Shown here one piece after another: positions 41,732 to 50,800 of a stretch of 64,000 bases of DNA (the stretch's first letter is position 1; each line of letters starts with the position of its first letter). Where the stretch lies: contig JANXYJ010000183.1 in assembly GCA_025350105.1 (NCBI GenBank), positions 1 through 64,000 of the forward strand, given 5' to 3'. The notes under the pieces were generated by a model that did no database searches, was not told the DNA's origin, and was given only the letters and a program-made list of their open reading frames with translations. The stretch comes from Terriglobia bacterium (lineage in GTDB: Bacteria > Acidobacteriota > Terriglobia > Bryobacterales > Bryobacteraceae). The position numbers and the translations under genes were made by a program.

Positions 41732-42682
41732 TCAACTTATGTGCGCACTCAGGAACGCCGCCGCCCGCCCCAGCGCTTCCCTCGCCTCCGGCACCAGCGA
41801 ATGCCAGGTATGAAACACGTGGAAGCAATCCGGATAAATTTCCAGATGCACTTTCACCTTCGCCGCACCAGCCTTGCCGGCCAGCCGCACCGAATCGTCC
41901 AGCAACGTCTCTTCGCTGCCCACTTGAATGATCATGGGCGGCAGCCCGGTCATATCGCCCTGCAGCGGCGAAACCAGCGGGTCAGCTTTCGAATGCCCCT
42001 GCAGATACATGCTGGACATCCCGCGCAGCATGTCGGGGCCCGCCAGTAATTCCACAGCTGCTTTCGTGACGATGGTGCGGCCCGTTAGGTCATCATCCAT
42101 CGAAGTTTGATCCATCCATGTATGGTCAACCCAGGGCGCAATCAAAAACGCTGCCCCCGGCATCGGCAGCCCCGCCGTCCGGGCCTGAAACAGGGTTGCC
42201 AGCGCCAACGCCCCACCCGCCGAATCGCCAGCAACGGCAATCGACCCGGCAGCGATGCCTTGCCCCAACAACCACCGGTAGGCCGTCAGGCCGTCTTCAG
42301 CCGCGGCAGGAAATTTGTGTTCAGGAGCCAAGCGATATTCCACTGAGAACACCCGCATGTTGGCCAGGCGTCCGAGCTCGCCAGACAATCCTCGCCAGGA
42401 GCTGGCTGTTCCCACGAAGTAGCCACCTCCATGAAAATAAAGGATCGTTTTGTTGGCGGAGGTGGTTGAATCAGTCGGCGCATTCTGGGACCAGATCCCT
42501 TTGACCCTATTTCCGTCCGTCGTCTTTTCGTCAACATCGGTAAAGGAAACTCCCGGCGACAACGGCAGACTGGCGTTGGCTCCGTTGGCGAAAGCGCGCA
42601 TTTGTTCAACGGTGGGATTGGTGGGAAGCTGCGAGCCCGCAGCGCGCATCAGGGCCCAAATTTTTTCGAGATCGGCGTTCAT
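41732..42682 (-). CDS. Alpha/beta hydrolase, hormone-sensitive-lipase family esterase
   Basis: About 316 aa, cytoplasmic. The ATG at 42682 (MNADLEKIWALMRAAG) is preferred; the TTG 30 nt upstream has no ribosome site. Oxyanion motif YFHGGGYFVG (residues 83-91) and nucleophile elbow GDSAGG (Ser154) define the HSL (bHSL/family IV) group, with the acid in QVGSEETLLDDS and a His in PDCFHVFHTW. Acts on short-chain acyl esters. Monocistronic and divergent from a secreted-family gene. Confidence 0.9.
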   Translation of the reverse strand: MNADLEKIWALMRAAGSQLPTNPTVEQMRAFANGANASLPLSPGVSFTDVDEKTTDGNRVKGIWSQNAPTDSTTSANKTILYFHGGGYFVGTASSWRGLSGELGRLANMRVFSVEYRLAPEHKFPAAAEDGLTAYRWLLGQGIAAGSIAVAGDSAGGALALATLFQARTAGLPMPGAAFLIAPWVDHTWMDQTSMDDDLTGRTIVTKAAVELLAGPDMLRGMSSMYLQGHSKADPLVSPLQGDMTGLPPMIIQVGSEETLLDDSVRLAGKAGAAKVKVHLEIYPDCFHVFHTWHSLVPEAREALGRAAAFLSAHIS

Positions 42683-42790
42683 GATTAGAAATGTTATCAG
42701 ATTGTTTTTCAAACACCGCTCTCAGCGATCGCCCTCAGCTAGCGGCATCGCATTAACATCCACCGCAAAAACAAGTAGAATTATTTCCAC

Positions 42791-43630
42791 ATGCGAATCG
42801 CCTTTGGCTTCCTCGTTTGCGCCCTATCGTTCGATCTGGGCGCGCAATGGCTCAATTACCCCACCGCAGGAGTTCCGCGCTTGCCGGACGGCAAGCCCAA
42901 CCTCTCCGCGCCCGCACCCCGCAGCAGCGACGGCAAACCGGATCTCTCGGGAATCTGGGGTTTGCCATGCCCGGTTGGCAACGCCGTTGCCAGTGACGGC
43001 TACAAAGGTCTTCCGAATGTTTTTTGCGCCACCGAAGTCGCCATTCCGCCGGAGTTCGCCAACATCGGCCAGTCGCTCAAAGAGGGCTTGCCGTACCAGC
43101 CCTGGGCCGCCGATCTGGTGAAGAAAACCCGCTTGGCCGCCCGGCCGAACGATCCGATGTCCCGTTGCCTTCCCCCCGGCCTCATCCGTCTGGAAGTGTT
43201 TCCCCTGTTCCGCAAGATGATCCAGATTCCGGGCCTGCTGGTGATCCTGAACGAACAAAACGCCAGTTACCGGCAAATTTTCACCGACGGGCGGCCCCTG
43301 CCCGCCGATCCAAATCCTTCCTGGAACGGCTATTCATCCGCTAAATGGGACGGCGATACGTTGGTGGTGCAAAGCATCGGCTTCCGCGATGGCATGTGGC
43401 TGGACACCGGCGCCAGCCCGCTTACTGAAGCCGCCCGCGTCACCGAAAAATTCCGCCGCCCAAATTTCGGGACCTTGAACATTGAACTCACCGTCGACGA
43501 TTCCAAAGCCTACACCAAACCCTGGACCATTCACATAAAGCAGATCCTGGCAGCGGACACAGAACTGTTGGACTACATCTGCGCGGAAAATGAAAAGGAC
43601 GTGGCGCATTTGCCGTCCAAGTTGCCGTGA
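42791..43630 (+). CDS. Secreted 'GKPDLSGxW' family protein, member 1
   Basis: About 279 aa with a signal peptide (GFLVCALSFDLGAQ). The family pattern is APRSSDGKPDLSGIWGLPCP near the N-terminus, EGLPYQPWAADLVKK, the middle RCLPPGLIRLEVFPLFRKMI, and GYSSAKWDGDTLVVQSIGFR, DGMWLDTGASPLTEAARVTE, KFRRPNFGTLNIELTVDDSK. The 46737 protein is closely similar throughout, the one at 44492 more distantly, and the N-terminal part of 20020 carries the same core. Function unknown; a beta-rich exported domain. Followed by a nitrilase-type hydrolase gene after 54 nt. Confidence 0.75.
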   Translation: MRIAFGFLVCALSFDLGAQWLNYPTAGVPRLPDGKPNLSAPAPRSSDGKPDLSGIWGLPCPVGNAVASDGYKGLPNVFCATEVAIPPEFANIGQSLKEGLPYQPWAADLVKKTRLAARPNDPMSRCLPPGLIRLEVFPLFRKMIQIPGLLVILNEQNASYRQIFTDGRPLPADPNPSWNGYSSAKWDGDTLVVQSIGFRDGMWLDTGASPLTEAARVTEKFRRPNFGTLNIELTVDDSKAYTKPWTIHIKQILAADTELLDYICAENEKDVAHLPSKLP

Positions 43631-43684
43631 CGAAAAAACGATGCAACCTCACCGCCGTACTTCTAAGCGCGCAATACTGAAAGC

Positions 43685-44473
43685 GTGAGTCTATATCGGA
43701 TTGCACTCGCCAACCTTCCTTATCCCGCGACGCCAGAGGAGTCGGTGGCACTGGCGGTGGCGGCGGTGTCTGAAGCCGGGGAGCAGCGTGCCGGGGTGAT
43801 CTGTTTTCCCGAATGTTTCGTTCCAGGCTATCGTGCGCCGGGCAAAATAGTGCCTCCGCCAAATGCAGAGTTTTTGGAGCGGGCGTGGTCGGCCATTTCA
43901 GCGGCCGCTTCGAAAGCAGGCGTGGCGGTGGTGCTTGGCACGGAGCGCCTGGTGAACGGCACGGCGCTGCTTACGGTTTTGGTCATCCATCCCGATGGCA
44001 GGAGGGCGGGCTTTCAAGATAAAGTGCAGCTGGATCCGACCGAGGAATCGATCTATGTTGCGGGCACGGAGCGGCGCGTGTTTCACGCCGGTCCGATGAC
44101 TTTCGGAGTGGCGATTTGCCATGAAGGCTGGCGTTATCCGGAAACCGTTCGCTGGGCCGCGCGGCGTGGAGCACAGGTGGTGTTTCATCCCCATTTTGGT
44201 GAGGCGGAACCCGGCGGCTACCGGCCGGTGAGCTTTGCCGATCCTGCGAACACCTTCCATGAGAAGGCGGTTTTGTGCCGGGCCGCCGAAAATACTTGCT
44301 ACTTTGCGAGTGTGAACTGTGCCAGCCCAGGGTCGCCCACAACCTCCGCCGTGGCCGCGCCTGATGGAACGCTCCTCTGCTATCAGCCTTACGGGAAAGC
44401 AGGTTTGCTCACTGCGGATTTGGATTTGGAGAAGGCGACAGGATTGCTGGCGGTGCGATGCAGATATGCCTAG
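43685..44473 (+). CDS. Carbon-nitrogen hydrolase (nitrilase superfamily)
   Basis: About 262 aa. GTG start at 43685. The Glu-Lys-Cys triad is Glu43 (CFPECFVPGYR), Lys113 (GFQDKVQLDPTEE) and Cys145 (VAICHEGWRYPE), each in the expected context, with VVFHPHFG after the Cys and WAARRGAQ between. The family hydrolyses nitriles, amides or carbamoyl groups; the subgroup cannot be told from the sequence alone. No membrane part or lipidation site. It sits between two secreted-family genes but has no signal peptide of its own. Confidence 0.85.
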   Translation: MSLYRIALANLPYPATPEESVALAVAAVSEAGEQRAGVICFPECFVPGYRAPGKIVPPPNAEFLERAWSAISAAASKAGVAVVLGTERLVNGTALLTVLVIHPDGRRAGFQDKVQLDPTEESIYVAGTERRVFHAGPMTFGVAICHEGWRYPETVRWAARRGAQVVFHPHFGEAEPGGYRPVSFADPANTFHEKAVLCRAAENTCYFASVNCASPGSPTTSAVAAPDGTLLCYQPYGKAGLLTADLDLEKATGLLAVRCRYA

Positions 44474-44491
44474 GCCGCGACAGCAACCGCC

Positions 44492-45448
44492 CTACTTCTC
44501 CGCTTTCTTCTCGGCCTTCTTCTCCGAAACCCGCGCTGCCTGCAACACGCCTACCAGACCGTAATTGCCTTCATGGCAAGCGTATTCGTATACCGGCCCT
44601 TTGGTTTTATTCATCGGCACCGACCCCGACCACGGGCGTGAAAACGTCGCCGGATCTTCGACTGTAAAATCATAAGTAATCGTATCCGCGCTGGTGCGTG
44701 TAATGCGTTCCACCACGCGCAGGTTTTCAGTCGAGCCCCGGAACTGGCTCTTGCTGGAAAAATTCGTGGTTTCGACAACCAGTGTGTTTCCCTCCCAATG
44801 CCCGCGCGAATCGCCCAGCCACGGTCGAATCCCGGCGGGAAGGTGCGGTCTTTTAACGATGGGTATTATGCGCACATCGTGAATCATCTCGATCACAATC
44901 ACGACGGAGTCCGCTGTTTGAAAAATCTGATAAGTGTTATTGTACGGTCCCGGCAACATTGGCGGTCCGGCCGAACCCCACAGCAAACAGTGATCGGTCA
45001 GCGCCAAATCCTCCGGGCTATCCGCCGGATGCTGGCGAGTGTATTCGGCGGCTTTCGCCAACCGCGCACGGCCCTCGCTTGAATACGGAATGCGCCCGGC
45101 AGGTGGATCCACAATGAGCGACGTCCGCATGGTCTTCACAATGTGCGAGCCGCGATCAAACCACGCCTGGTTGTAGGCCCGGTTCATGTCGGTCTGCCCG
45201 TCGCCATCGCGGCGGTCGCGGTTGTTGGCATAGAGCAGCGCTTTTTCGTACGCCGCCGCTTCCTGCGGCGTAAAGAATGGCTTGTCCGCCAAATCCGCCG
45301 GCCGCTCCAGCGGCGTCATCGTGGCGGTGTCCCAAACCCCTTGCAGATCGGGCTGTCCGTCGATGGTGCGGGGCGGTGTCCAAGGTGCCGCGGTTTGCGC
45401 AAATAGCGGCATCGCTAGGAAGGCTGCGACTAGAACGATCTTCTTCAT
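44492..45448 (-). CDS. Secreted 'GKPDLSGxW'-related protein, member 2
   Basis: About 318 aa. AGAGGCTT precedes the ATG. Signal peptide (IVLVAAFLAMPLFAQ), then PPRTIDGQPDLQGVWDTATM, and later WLGDSRGHWEGNTLVVETTN, FRGSTENLRVVERITR and FEVEDP-like FTVEDPATFSRPWSGSVPMN. A longer central region (HCLLWGSAGPPMLPGPYNN) distinguishes it from members 1 and 3. A C-terminal Lys/Glu-rich repeat (EKKAEKKAEK) is added. It lies 6 nt after the FMN oxidase gene and is almost surely co-transcribed. Function unknown. Confidence 0.75.
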   Translation of the reverse strand: MKKIVLVAAFLAMPLFAQTAAPWTPPRTIDGQPDLQGVWDTATMTPLERPADLADKPFFTPQEAAAYEKALLYANNRDRRDGDGQTDMNRAYNQAWFDRGSHIVKTMRTSLIVDPPAGRIPYSSEGRARLAKAAEYTRQHPADSPEDLALTDHCLLWGSAGPPMLPGPYNNTYQIFQTADSVVIVIEMIHDVRIIPIVKRPHLPAGIRPWLGDSRGHWEGNTLVVETTNFSSKSQFRGSTENLRVVERITRTSADTITYDFTVEDPATFSRPWSGSVPMNKTKGPVYEYACHEGNYGLVGVLQAARVSEKKAEKKAEK

Positions 45449-45454
45449 AAGCCT

Positions 45455-46651
45455 CTACACCCTCACCCCATTGCGCAAAATCGCGCCGCGGCCGATCTGT
45501 CCGATCGACGGTGTGCCCATTTGCCTCATGGTCAAGCTCAGCTCCGCGCGTAATATGTCCAGGACTTGTTCGACGCCCTCTTGGCCAAACGCGGAAAGCC
45601 CATAAATATACGGCCGCCCGATGCCCACGCCACGTGCGCCCAGCGCCAGTGCTTTGTAAACATCCGACCCTCGCCGGAACCCTCCATCGACGAACACCGG
45701 AAACTGCGCGCCGACTGCGTCCACCACTTCGGGCAGAATATCGATGGTGCCGCGTCCGGTCTCCGCCGCGCGGCCGCCGTGATTGGACACGATTACGCCA
45801 TCGGCCCCGTGTTCGCGCGCCAGCTTGGCATCTTCCGCGGTGTCGATCCCTTTCAGCAGCAGCTTCATTTTGGTCATCTTCTTCAGACGCTCCACCCAAC
45901 TCCAGGTGGCGCCCGGCGGATTCATATTTCCTGAAAGCCCCGCAAACATGGGCTTGCGTTGGTTGCTGGAAGTATTCGCGCCCGCCGTGGGCGATGTCGC
46001 GTGGCAGCTTAAACAATCGCGCTGATCGGTTCTGGTGAACCGCGTTGCGGTTTCCGTATTGCGGCCGGCCAGAAGATCGATGGTCCACGCCAGCACCGGG
46101 CACCCGGCGGCCTCGGCGCGCTTCACCAGCTTTTCGGTGTCGTCCCAAGTGGTGGGCATGTACAACTGAAACCATGGGGCCGTGCCCAGCGCTTTGCCGA
46201 CGTCCTCAACGGCGACGGAAGAAACCGTCGACAACATTTGCATGGCTTTCTTGGCCTTCGCCGCCCGCGCCGTGGCGATTTCTCCATCCGGATGAAACGC
46301 CTTCTGGCTGCCGACAGCGCTAATGTAGACCGGCGATTCCCACTGCGCCCCGAACACCTCCGTCTTCAGGTCCGCGGTGGTCACATCCACCAGCCGCCGT
46401 GCACGCAATTGATAATGATCGAACGCCTCGCGATTCATGCGCAGCGTTTTGTCGTCGTCCACGCCGGTGGCCATGTAACCCCAATGTGCCGGGGGCAAAA
46501 CCCTGCGCGCCACTGGTTCAAAATCCATCACACTCAAAGCGTCTTTTGCGCTGGTGATGGTGTTAGTGGAAGTCGGGCTTTGCCCATAAGCCGCAGCCGC
46601 CAACGGACTCGCAGCTAGAAATCGCAAAAACTCACGGCGATAGGAGGTCAT
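45455..46651 (-). CDS. Exported FMN-dependent 2-hydroxyacid oxidase/dehydrogenase with CxxCH
   Basis: About 398 aa. The N-terminus SYRREFLRFLAASPLAAAAY is a Tat-type signal, unusual for this family. The body is an FMN TIM barrel: MATGVDDDKTLRMNREAFDH, FQLYMP, LLLKGIDTAEDAKLAREHGA, the base His and FMN Arg in VIVSNHGGRAAETGRG, and FVDGGFRRGSDVYKALALGA. Between the fifth and sixth strands a loop carries CLSCH (Cys213, Cys216, His217), a potential heme c site or disulfide. Lactate, glycolate or a related acid is a likely substrate. In an operon with the secreted family member at 44492. Confidence 0.88.
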   Translation of the reverse strand: MTSYRREFLRFLAASPLAAAAYGQSPTSTNTITSAKDALSVMDFEPVARRVLPPAHWGYMATGVDDDKTLRMNREAFDHYQLRARRLVDVTTADLKTEVFGAQWESPVYISAVGSQKAFHPDGEIATARAAKAKKAMQMLSTVSSVAVEDVGKALGTAPWFQLYMPTTWDDTEKLVKRAEAAGCPVLAWTIDLLAGRNTETATRFTRTDQRDCLSCHATSPTAGANTSSNQRKPMFAGLSGNMNPPGATWSWVERLKKMTKMKLLLKGIDTAEDAKLAREHGADGVIVSNHGGRAAETGRGTIDILPEVVDAVGAQFPVFVDGGFRRGSDVYKALALGARGVGIGRPYIYGLSAFGQEGVEQVLDILRAELSLTMRQMGTPSIGQIGRGAILRNGVRV

Positions 46652-46736
46652 GGGTTTATTCTAGCGAGAAGCTGCGGCAGCCCGAACCACTGCCGCCCTG
46701 TCGCCGGCTCACGCATTTTGGTGTATTCTTGGCCCC

Positions 46737-47702
46737 ATGGGATTTTCAATTCTTTCCAGCGCCACTGCTCGCCTACGATTTCCATCCTGCATCAATGTCG
46801 CTCTGATCGTTTTGTTTGCGCCCATCGCAGCAACTTCGCTATCTGCCCAATGGCTGAAGGTGACCACCCCCGGCGTTCCGCGCAACGCCGATGGCAGTGT
46901 GAACATGTCGGCCCCCGCGCCGAAGCTGGCGGACGGCAAGCCTGACTTTTCTGCAGTCTGGATGACCGGGGAGCCTAACACTCGCCGGGGAGGCGGCGTC
47001 TTGTCCAGTCCCAAGCAGGCCGCGGGCCCAACAGATGCGCAAGCTCCAAACAATTCCTCCACCAGCAATCCCTCCACCAGCAATCCCTCCACCAACGACA
47101 AGCCTGGTGACGCAGAGGTAATCACCGCCTCGCGCCAAATGTCCAACATCGGCGTGGATCTTCCCGGAGGCCTGCCCTATCAACCTTGGCTTGTGCCCAT
47201 CGTGAAAGAGCGCACGGCCAACGATGCTGTAGACGATCCCCACATCCGCTGCCTGCCCGATAACTTTATCCGCGCCTACGGCCTGCCGCATCTACTGAAG
47301 TTCGTTCACTCGCCGGGCCTGTTGTTGATGCTGAATGAAATGAACGCCGGATACCGGCAGGTATTCACCGACGCGCGGCCGCTGCCCAAAGATCCAGCTC
47401 CCGCCTGGCAGGGATACTCGTCGGGAAAATGGACGGGCGATACGCTGGAAATCGACACGATCGGACTCCGCGACGATACCTGGATCGATTGGAATGGCAG
47501 CGTGGTAACGGAACAAGCAAAAGTACGGGAGCAAATCCGGCGCCCTGATTTCGGACATCTGGAAATTCGGGTGACCGTGGACGACCCCAAGGCTTACACG
47601 AAGCCGTGGACCGTCACACTAAAGCAGCGCATCGTAGTGGACGCTGAACTGATCGACGAAGTCTGCCTGGAAAATGAGCACTCGCTCACGCACATGAAGT
47701 AA
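46737..47702 (+). CDS. Secreted 'GKPDLSGxW' family protein, member 3
   Basis: About 321 aa with a signal peptide (INVALIVLFAPIAATSLSAQ). Closely related to the protein at 42791: LSAPAPKLADGKPDFSAVW near the start, GLPYQPWLVPIVKERTAN, RCLPDNFIRAYGLPHLLKFV, GYSSGKWTGDTLEIDTIGL, DDTWIDWNGSVVTEQAKV and RPDFGHLEIRVTVDDPKAYT. An insertion of about 25 residues between the start motif and QMSNIGVD contains a three-copy NPSTS repeat. Divergent from the FMN oxidase gene (85 bp). Function unknown. Confidence 0.75.
   Translation: MGFSILSSATARLRFPSCINVALIVLFAPIAATSLSAQWLKVTTPGVPRNADGSVNMSAPAPKLADGKPDFSAVWMTGEPNTRRGGGVLSSPKQAAGPTDAQAPNNSSTSNPSTSNPSTNDKPGDAEVITASRQMSNIGVDLPGGLPYQPWLVPIVKERTANDAVDDPHIRCLPDNFIRAYGLPHLLKFVHSPGLLLMLNEMNAGYRQVFTDARPLPKDPAPAWQGYSSGKWTGDTLEIDTIGLRDDTWIDWNGSVVTEQAKVREQIRRPDFGHLEIRVTVDDPKAYTKPWTVTLKQRIVVDAELIDEVCLENEHSLTHMK
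47051..47095 (+). repeat. 15-bp tandem repeat, three copies, in frame
   Basis: Three contiguous copies of CAATCCCTCCACCAG (first copy with one change, last base changed in the third) encode NSSTS-NPSTS-NPSTN in the family member at 46737. Near-identity points to a recent expansion. Confidence 0.85.
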
Positions 47703-47772
47703 TCGCAGATTAGCAAGCAGTGTTGAACCTACAGTACTCATAGTGCCCAAAAACTGCGGCCACGCGAATTTC

Positions 47773-47803
47773 TTGGCATAAAGTGACCGGGACGGCTTAG
47801 AAT
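47773..47803 (+). promoter_or_regulatory. Candidate promoter of the large secreted protein gene
   Basis: TTGGCA (47773-47778) and TAGAAT (47798-47803) are separated by 19 bp, 6 nt before the ATG at 47810. The spacing is slightly long and the leader very short. No ribosome site is seen, consistent with a near-leaderless transcript. Confidence 0.4.
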
Positions 47804-47809
47804 AACCGC

Positions 47810-50800
47810 ATGTGTCGTCACCTGTCCTTCCGGGTCTTTTTCACTGTCATTGCGTGCCTGACTTCAGGCGTGGAGTTGAGGGCGGCCAGCAACCCGATCA
47901 CCCTGGAAAACCAGCAGCCGGGCACCGCGGATTGGGGAATCCTCACCGCCGGACACGATCAGAATCTCGAAATTAAGGGTTACGCGTCGGCCACCAGTGT
48001 CAATGCCGGCCAAACGCTTTCGTTTTCCGTGACGGTGACACCGGCGCAAACCTATACCATCGACATCTTCCGAATGGGTTGGTATCAGGGTCTGGGAGGC
48101 CGGCTGATGCAACACATCGGCCCCATCGCGGGGAAGCACCAGGCGGCCTGCCCTGTTACCAGCACCACCGGGTTTAGGGAATGTAACTGGGTGCCGGATA
48201 CCACCATAACCATTCCTGGAACTTGGACCACCGGCGTGTACCTGGCCTTGCTGACGAATGCCAGAGGTTTCCAGAATTACATGACCTTTGTGGTGCGCGA
48301 CGATGCGCGGAAGGCCGATTTTCTGTTTCAACAATCGGTGACCACTTATCAGGCCTACAACAATTTCCCGGACGACGGCAAGACTGGAAAAAGTCTGTAC
48401 GACTACAACAGCTACGGCGCGAACACCGTTTCGGGAACCCCCAGAGCGGTAAAGGTATCGTTCAACCGGCCCTATACGGATCTGGGCGACGGGCAGTTTA
48501 CCCAGTACGAGATCTATTTTGTGCAATGGATGGAGTCACAAGGCTACGACGTAAGCTATTCCACCGATGTGGACACCCATGCCAATGGGGCGGCGCTTTT
48601 GAGTCGCAAGGCGTTTATCTCGCTGGGGCATGACGAATACTGGTCCAAAGCCATGCGCGATGCCGCGGAGCAAGCCCGCAACAGCGGCGTAAGCCTGGGC
48701 TTTTTCGGCGCCAATATCGCGTATTGGCAGGTGCGTTTTGAATCGTCGCCGCTAAACGGAGTGGCCAACCGGGTGCTGGTCTGCTACAAGGACCAAACCA
48801 CAGACCCCGTGCAAGGCCCCACGACGACCGTGCAATTCCGCGATCCTTTCCTGAATCGGCCGGAGCAAAGCCTGCTGGGAATCATGTCATCGGCGGTCAG
48901 CAATTCCTCCTTCGATCAGCCACCGCTGACTTATGTGGTGACCAATAGTTCGCATTGGGCGTATGCGGGAACGGGCCTGGTAAATGGCAGCACAGTGCCG
49001 CAGATTGTGGGCTACGAAACCGACCGGCAATTCACGGAATATCCGCTACCCAGTTTCGTTCCGGGCACCTATACACTCTTGTCGCACTCTCCGGTGACGG
49101 ACATTTACAGTGGGCTGGCGGATTACCAAAGCTCCTCGGTGTACCAGGCGCCCAGTGGAGCGTGGGTGTTCGCGGCGGGGTCGATTGACTGGTCTTGGGC
49201 GCTACTGAATCCGGGTTATGTAAGCACACCGCTCCAGCAGATGACCCGCAACATCTTGAATCGGTTTGTGAGCGCAGGTGCGCCGGGTGCGCCCAGTGCC
49301 CTGACCGCCACCGCCGTGTCGGCCGCGGAAATTGACTTGCGCTGGACAGCAAATTCCACCAATGAGACCGGTTTCGTGGTGGAGAGCAGCCTGACCAGTA
49401 CTTTCGCCACCATCACCAGTTTCAATTTAGCTGCCGGGCAGACGACGTTTCAAAATACCGGCCTCACCACCGGCACGACCTATTTCTACCGCGTTAAGGC
49501 CATCAACACGGCGGGCAGTTCCGGCTATAGCAATACGGCCAGCGCAACGCCCGCAAGTGTTCCGGCCGCGCCCAGCAATCTAAGCGCGGCGACGTCGTCC
49601 ACCACGCAGATCAATTTGGGCTGGACCGACAATTCCAACAACGAAAACAATTTTGTACTGGAACGCGCGTTGACCAATGCGTTCAACACCGTGACCAGCT
49701 TTACGCTGGCCGCCAACCAGACCACCTATAGCGACAGCGGACTGGCCGCCGGTACAGCCTATTTCTATCGCGTAAAGGCTACCAACGCGGTGGGCAGTTC
49801 GCCTTACAGCAATATCGCCACTGCGACCACCACCGCAGCGCCACTTGCAATTGCGCCCGCCACGCTTGGCGGTGCGGCGCTGGGCACGGCGTACACGGCA
49901 GTCCTAACGGTAACGGGGGGAAGCGCGCCGTTTTCGTGGACCATCAGCGCGGGCGCTCTGCCGGCCGGGTTGGGCATTAACGCCAGCAGCGGTTTGATCA
50001 GCGGCACACCAACCGCCACCGGAATTTTTAACTTTACTGTGAAGGTGACCAACGCCACGCAAAGCGGGACCATCAATTACAGCATTACGGTGGCAGCGGG
50101 CTCCGTTCCCGCCATTCCCGGCGGCGTGAAGGCTGTAGCGGGCAACGCTCAGGTGACGGTGAGTTGGACGGCCAGCGCCGGGGCCACTAGCTATATCGTC
50201 CGGCGGGCCACGGTGAGCGGCGGGCCCTACACCCAGGTGGGTGCGCCCGTTGCCGTGAGCTTCCCCGACACTGGCCTGACCAACGGCACCACATATTATT
50301 ACGTTGTGGCGGCGGTGAACGCGAATGGGGCCAGCGCGAACTCCAACCAAGTGTCGGCAACGCCCACGGCCGCCAAAATTGCGCTGGTGCAGTCGGCACA
50401 CACACTTTGGAGCCCCACCGCGTCGTTTAGCGGGAATAATACCGCCGGAAATACGATTATCGTAAGCGTGTCCTGGACTTACTCGGCCAAGACCACGATC
50501 TCAGACAGCCAGGGGAACAAATACGTCGCTCTCCCCGAATTTACGGGCGGGGTTCCGGGTGCCTTGGCGAATCAAATTTTCTACTATGCCACCAACATCA
50601 AAGCGGGAGCCAACACAATTACCATTGCCGGGCCGGCTGACACGGACGCGGTGGGCATCACGATTGCCGAGTATTCCGGCGTAGCGGCCAGCAATACTTT
50701 GGGCATCACATCGACCATCGCGGCGCCGGGGCTGACCACCACGCCGCAGTCGAAAGTGTTCACTCCATCGATCCCTGGATCGCTGATTCTAGTGGCGTTT

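Noticed and set aside
46737-47702. Reading the NPSTS repeat as a surface-anchor or glycosylation domain
   Set aside because: Only three short copies, confined to one family member; slippage explains it.
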